Part shown: positions 40,988 through 45,000 of the stretch, one piece after another
Numbering within the stretch: position 1 is the stretch's first letter
How the letters are laid out: every line of letters starts with the position of its first letter
From: Mesostigma viride
Taxonomy: Eukaryota; Streptophyta; Mesostigmatophyceae; Mesostigmatales; Mesostigmataceae
DNA: 45,000 nt
Direction: 5' to 3'
NCBI GenBank assembly: GCA_009746045.1
Contig: RPFO01000231.1
Location: forward strand, 1,936,840-1,981,839
The notes under the pieces: generated by a model
What the model was told of the DNA's origin: nothing
What the model saw: the letters and a program-made list of their open reading frames with translations, nothing else
Databases searched by the model: none
Program-made: the position numbers and the translations under genes

Positions 40988-42319
40988 GAATGCTAGCATT
41001 TGTTGCCTACGTGGCATGGCAGTTGGCCTTTCCTGCCCGCGCTCATGCGCGCCGTGTATCACCATGGGCCGGCATGGTTTGAAGTGTGTGTTATTGTTTC
41101 ATGGACCCACCTGTGCATGTGTTATTTGGTTTCATGTTGTTAGCCTGGGTTATTGTTTCATGGTCCCACCTGTGCATGTGTAATTTGCTTTCATGTTGTT
41201 AGCCTGCATGGGTTATTGCTTCATGGTCATGTCTTATTAGCTTTCATGTTTATGCATAAATTGTGCAGTTTGAAAATCTGCTCTGTGATGGTCACAGTGC
41301 CACCTATCTAGTTGGCAATTTTCAGTGTTACTGCATGGTCCCTTGGTCACTAATTCATCTAGGAGTGCTGGGATGTTATGACTTTGTGTGCAAGGTCCAT
41401 CATGCATGTAAAAATAAGTACCACAGTATCAGCGGGTCTGCAAGCATTTACGCTTATTGTGGCATATATTTGTGCCACATAGGCTGGAATAAACATTATC
41501 ATGCATGTTTCATGCTTACCTATCATTTCCATGTTCAAAACTGCACTAGGATGTTTATTCTAGCCCCCCCCAAACTGGTGACTCAAAATAGTCACCAGCT
41601 ATTTTTAGCATTATCTTGTGGGTCCCTGGGTGAAACAAGACATGTAAGTGTTTGGATGTATTGCTTGGGTACAGTTGCAGTCCCCCCTGAAATACTAGGG
41701 TGAAATCCAAGGTATACGTGCTCCATCATGCATGATAAGGTTGTGAACCCCGTACTCGCGGCCCGCGCGTAGTCGTCTCCAACCATATCCGGCAGGGACC
41801 TGCAGTGGTTATGGCAGGTATTGGTGGCACACAGGTTGGAATAAGTGTTAGCATGCATGTTTGCCATGCAATACTCCATGCTTACCTATCATTTCCATGT
41901 TCAAAACTGCACTAGGATGCCTATTTTAGCCCTCCCAAAACTCGCGACTCAAAATAGTCACCAGTTATTTTTAGCACCAGCTGATGGGTCCCTGGGGGAG
42001 TTACAATTTTTAGTGTTTGTATCCCATCCTAACTAAAAAATCTATCTACAAAACCAACCCCAGGGTCAACTCATGGAGGAAAGGGGTCTATCATCCCTTA
42101 TAAGGGTGTCACCGCGCACACTCACCGTACCCCCCTGAGGGGGGGGCTATTTATAGAGCAGGGGGGGCTAGCACTGGGACCACCCACTATACCCCCAGGT
42201 GGGCCCTAATATGGTTATGCTTGGTTCCTAGTATGGTCTAGAAAAAATAATTAGGCTGAATGGGGGCACCTGTGGCATACTGTGCAACTCGTGACTCATT
42301 TTAGTCACGAGTCAATTAA
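40988..42319. other. Non-coding 3' part of the piggyBac element, with internal duplications
   Basis: About 2.5 copies of a ~65-bp repeat (TTATTGTTTCATGG, then CACCTGTGCATGTG) lie at about 41088-41235. A ~165-bp block containing CTTACCTATCATTTCCATGT and GACTCAAAATAGTCACCAG occurs at about 41485-41640 and again at about 41838-42005. No ORF has a recognisable domain. Confidence 0.65.
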
Positions 42320-42363
42320 GACGGTTGAGGGGTTAACTCGAGTTAATTAATTAATTCCACCTT

Positions 42364-42705
42364 CTAGGCACAGGCGCCTGGGCCTAGCCAGGCACCTGGC
42401 CCGCACACTGAGATCATGTAGATACATCAGATAGACTAGCTGCCACCAAGCCCGCCCAGCCTGGGCGTTGTGTCCTCACGTGGCATCACCCCAGGCTGCG
42501 CGCGCCGGCCGGGCCATCCTCCTTGGACTTTCCGCGATATAGGCTGGGCCTGGACATGTGCTACCCTCCTGGTTTGTCTGTATAATATGGAGGCAGACTG
42601 CCCAACTTTGGCTGGACTGCCTGGCGCTCGAGGCTCGGGCGGTTAATTGGTCTAGAAATCAGCCCCAAAACGGAGGCCCTGGCCCTCAGCATGGCAGGGT
42701 GGTTT
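42364..42705 (+). mobile_element. Rearranged LINE fragment (copy d)
   Basis: 42364-42588 matches the RRLGLAGHLART to C-terminal part of the LINE seen at 7.6-7.8 kb, with several indels. 42590-42705 matches the more upstream segment LPNFGWTAWRSR onward to CTGATTTCTAG-type sequence on the opposite side, seen at 9.8-9.9 kb. The two pieces are in the wrong order, so this is a rearranged or recombined scrap. Confidence 0.6.
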
Positions 42706-43481
42706 GTTTGGGTTAGGACAGATTTGGGAGGCTGCAGGTCTGTCCTAAATGAAAATTTGAAAAATGTGTTTTTTGGATGCTGTGGACTTCCCAAAATAGT
42801 TTGATAGAAGGTTTGGGCAAATTTTTGCATTGGTCGAGGAGTTTCAAGTCAATAATTGTGTTATATAATGACAAGTTGCCTTATATGCTGTAACCAAATG
42901 GGCATTCATGATTGTCAAGCTGGTATCTTATGATGAGTAGAGACAATTGCACTCACAGCTTGTAATTTTGCATACTTTAAAATTTAGTGACGTGATTGTA
43001 ATTGCAAAGGCTGGAATGTATCTACTACATGAGACATTATCAAGGAGGACTCTGCATATGTTCCATGTGGTTTTTGCCAGTTTCTGTCAGGGATTATATC
43101 GCGGCGTGACGGAAAATGACTGACACTTGGGTCTCGTAAATCTCGGGCAAACCTTGAAATGCTCCATGACTGCGCAAATGGACATGGCAAAAAACTCACA
43201 TGAGCACACTAGTAATGGTCATAGCAGCCGCAGCAGCGACAAACAACCCCAACAGACTCATGCAAGCCAGGAATATAATTAATCACATCAGAATCAGAAC
43301 ATGCATTGGTGTTGACAAGTTACATCATGACAATGGTGGCAGCACTATACTGGCATGCATGGCAGAGAGTGAATCAAAAGCACGGCATATCCGCGGAGAA
43401 GCAGCAAAGGAAGCAGCAATGTTGGCAGCCATGGTGCACACATAGCAATCATTGGTAGCAACAATGGTAGCAACCGCGACT
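42706..43481. other. Intergenic, no gene recognised
   Basis: The frame at 43200-43445 has no domain. A few GCAGC- and TGGTAGCAAC-type short repeats lie near 43226-43240 and 43448-43475. Confidence 0.45.
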
Positions 43482-45000
43482 TCATGTTTCCATAGCCTCC
43501 GGGGCTCCATCGCTATCGCTGTCCGGACACACTATGTAACGGCGTGCCCGGCGACGACGGGAATCAGACAACATATCTTCTTCAGCCGCGCCGGCTGCCG
43601 CGCGCGCAGGCGCAGGCGAGTTGGCAGGTGCAGCCGCGCCGGTGGCCGCAGGCGCGGGCGTAGGCGAGTTGGCAGGTGCAGCCACGCCGGTGGCCGCGCG
43701 CGCAGGCGCAGGCGAGTTGGCAGGTGCTGCCGCGCGCGCAGGCGCAAGCGAGTTGGCAGGTGCAGCCGCGCAGGTGGCCGCGCGCGCAGGCGCAGGCGAG
43801 TTGGCAGGTGCTGCCGCGCGCGCAGGCGCAAGCGAGTTGGCAGGTGCAGCCGCGCCGGTGGCCGCAGGCGCGGGCGTAGGCGAGTTGGCAGGTGCTGCCG
43901 CGCGCGCAGGCGCAGGCGAGTTGGCAGGTGCAGCCGCGCAGGTGGCCGCGCGCGCAGGCGCAGGCGAGTTGGCAGGTGCAGCCACGCCGGTGGCCGCGCG
44001 CGCAGGCGCAGGCGAGTTGGCAGGTGCTGCCGCGCGCGCAGGCGCAAGCGAGTTGGCAGGTGCAGCCGCGCAGGTGGCCGCGCGCGCAGGCGCAGGCGAG
44101 TTGGCAGGTGCAGCCACGCCGGTGGCCGCGCGCGCAGGCGCAGGCGAGTTGGCAGGTGCTGCCGCGCGCGCAGGCGCAAGCGAGTTGGCAGGTGCAGCCG
44201 CGCAGGTGGCCGCGCGCGCAGGCGCAGGCGAGTTGGCAGGTGCTGCCGCGCGCGCAGGCGCAAGCGAGTTGGCAGGTGCAGCCGCGCCGGTGGCCGCAGG
44301 CGCGGGCGTAGGCGAGTTGGCAGGTGCAGCCGCGCCGGGGGCCGCAGGCGCGGGCGTAGGCGAGTTGGCAGGTGCAGCCGCGCCGGCTGCCGCGCGCGCG
44401 GGCGCACGCAAGTCACTTGCAGCCTTATCATTCAGGGCGCGCACTGCTGCGCGCAAGTTGGTCGCCACCGCACGTGGGTTGCGCGTGGCTGGGCCGGTTG
44501 CTGCAGGCGCAGGCGGCTTGCGCTTAGTTGTGTCGTCCGTGCCGCGCGCTGCCTCAGGCGAGCTGCGCGCAGTTGCGCTCGTCAGCGCAGCGTGCACCTC
44601 CGCACGTAAGCGGGACTCGGCAACAGCGATCTCAGACGCTTGCAGAGGAGGGACGGACACACCGGGGCATCCACAGATTTTCTTCCCCAATTCTGGGAGG
44701 TCCACACACGTCACCGCCAGCTCTTCCCATTGAGCACCCCAAAACATAGCCACCTTGCCATGTTCCGTGTCCACAGCTGCCACTTGACCATGGAATCTTC
44801 TAGGACGGTTCACTGTGCGGCCGCCGACGGACTCGTGCACAATCTCATAGCTGCACACAAGTTGTCCTACCAGGCAGAGCTTGCCACCCATCACCTGCTC
44901 CAAGATCGTTTGCCAGCAACGTTCAGCCATGCGCACCACACCCTTGGGAGTTGAAGCTAGTTGCCAGTCAATCGTCGGGTGACCTGCGTCCCTTGGCACC
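43482..45000 (-). CDS. Partial ORF with RFHG...ICGC segment and long Ala/Pro repeat, 5' end beyond window
   Basis: The frame is open to the window edge (no ATG at 44999; the codon there is GTG), so the N-terminus is missing. Visible order: WQLASTPKGVVRMAERCWQ; GGKLCLVGQLVCSYEIVHES; a segment RPRRFHGQVAAVDTEHGKVA ending KKICGC; a charged linker (TKRKPPAPAATG); about 260 residues of alternating 12- and 16-residue repeats (APANSLAPARAA and APANSPAPARAATCAA); and an acidic end, YIVCPDSDSDGAPEAMET. The RFHGxVxxVxxxxG...ICGC segment and acidic C-terminus resemble the last part of the 13.7-kb transposon gene (35.9-36.27 kb). It may therefore be the equivalent gene of a related element in the opposite orientation. 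No family is recognised with confidence. Confidence 0.5.
   Translation of the reverse strand, partial: VPRDAGHPTIDWQLASTPKGVVRMAERCWQTILEQVMGGKLCLVGQLVCSYEIVHESVGGRTVNRPRRFHGQVAAVDTEHGKVAMFWGAQWEELAVTCVDLPELGKKICGCPGVSVPPLQASEIAVAESRLRAEVHAALTSATARSSPEAARGTDDTTKRKPPAPAATGPATRNPRAVATNLRAAVRALNDKAASDLRAPARAAAGAAAPANSPTPAPAAPGAAAPANSPTPAPAATGAAAPANSLAPARAAAPANSPAPARAATCAAAPANSLAPARAAAPANSPAPARAATGVAAPANSPAPARAATCAAAPANSLAPARAAAPANSPAPARAATGVAAPANSPAPARAATCAAAPANSPAPARAAAPANSPTPAPAATGAAAPANSLAPARAAAPANSPAPARAATCAAAPANSLAPARAAAPANSPAPARAATGVAAPANSPTPAPAATGAAAPANSPAPARAAAGAAEEDMLSDSRRRRARRYIVCPDSDSDGAPEAMET
43616..44400. repeat. Minisatellite of alternating 36- and 48-bp units
   Basis: Units start TTGGCAGGTGC. 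The 36-bp form continues TGCCGCGCGCGCAGGCGCAA and the 48-bp form continues AGCCGCGC(A/C)GGTGGCCGCG. Both lengths are multiples of 12, so the reading frame of the minus-strand ORF is kept throughout. Many units are identical, indicating recent expansion or homogenisation. Confidence 0.88.

Larger units (their letters stand above)
38234..42336 (+). mobile_element. piggyBac transposon with transposase gene, about 4.1 kb
   Basis: It is flanked by TTAA (38234-38237 and 42333-42336). The termini are CCCCTAAACCGTC (38238-38250) and the complement of CCCCTCAACCGTC (42320-42332), one mismatch apart. A palindrome GACTCGTGAC...GTCACGAGTC lies just inside the right end (about 42288-42313). A piggyBac-family transposase gene occupies 38549-40987, and about 1.3 kb of repeat-rich non-coding DNA follows it. 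It is inserted in TTAATTAA-type sequence at a LINE fragment. Confidence 0.9.

Noticed and set aside
43452-44733. Arg-rich and Ala/Gly-rich plus-strand ORFs over the minisatellite
   Set aside because: They are by-products of a repeat whose unit length is a multiple of three. The minus-strand frame alone continues into non-repetitive conserved-looking sequence on both sides.

Overview
The window is eukaryotic nuclear DNA and is almost entirely mobile elements nested inside one another. The evidence for a eukaryote is spliceosomal-type introns, LTR and LINE retrotransposons, piggyBac-type DNA transposons, polymerase II-like LTR promoters and a single-exon F-box/leucine-rich-repeat gene. A green alga or related protist would fit (cysteine-type LRR protein, GC-rich coding DNA beside AT-rich spacers, algal-looking copia gag proteins), but nothing here fixes the species. 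No rRNA, tRNA, CRISPR array or prokaryotic operon was found.

Layout. 1-2.4 kb: repeats with inverted motifs and one MITE-like inverted repeat. 2.8-4.0 kb: the only convincing host gene, an FBXL/AMN1-like LRR protein. 4.8-6.9 kb: a non-autonomous TTAA (piggyBac-type) element containing a 5'-truncated LINE. 7.0-10.6 kb: LINE fragments ending in TTAA-repeat tails, one with a duplicated reverse-transcriptase core. 11.0-15.7 kb: a minus-strand LINE ORF1 split by a young gag-only copia-like LTR element (12.3-15.6 kb, TSD GATGG). 15.7-23.6 kb: a composite foldback element (TSD ATAGC), itself split by a 6.85-kb TTAA element that carries five copies of a ~0.95-kb tandem repeat. 23.77-37.47 kb: a ~13.7-kb DNA transposon. 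37.5-38.2 kb: a second LINE ORF1 remnant. 38.24-42.33 kb: a piggyBac element with transposase, TIRs and TTAA duplication. 42.4-45 kb: a rearranged LINE fragment and an incomplete minus-strand ORF with a long Ala/Pro repeat, running off the window.

The most interesting unit is the 13.7-kb transposon. It has inverted termini (CCCTAAGCACAACTGGA), symmetric subterminal arrays of an 8-bp motif (GTGCCACC on the left, GGTGGCAC on the right, with an outermost GGTGTGCC variant at both ends), and another array between two divergently transcribed genes. The rightward gene encodes a protein resembling the uncharacterised DUF7869 family, with the landmarks C-x2-C, SIVIDG, QVDGGGDN and GHTHNDADQ. I infer that this is the transposase of a little-described superfamily. 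The gene holds an 805-bp intron with a LINE fragment inside it, and is broken by a 4.5-kb copia-like LTR element (TSD GTGAT) whose LTRs carry an 11-bp-period, heat-shock-element-like array.

Several protein genes (piggyBac transposase, DUF7869-like gene, gag 1, leftward transposon gene) change reading frame by single bases. They are either decaying or carry assembly indels; the sequence alone cannot tell which.
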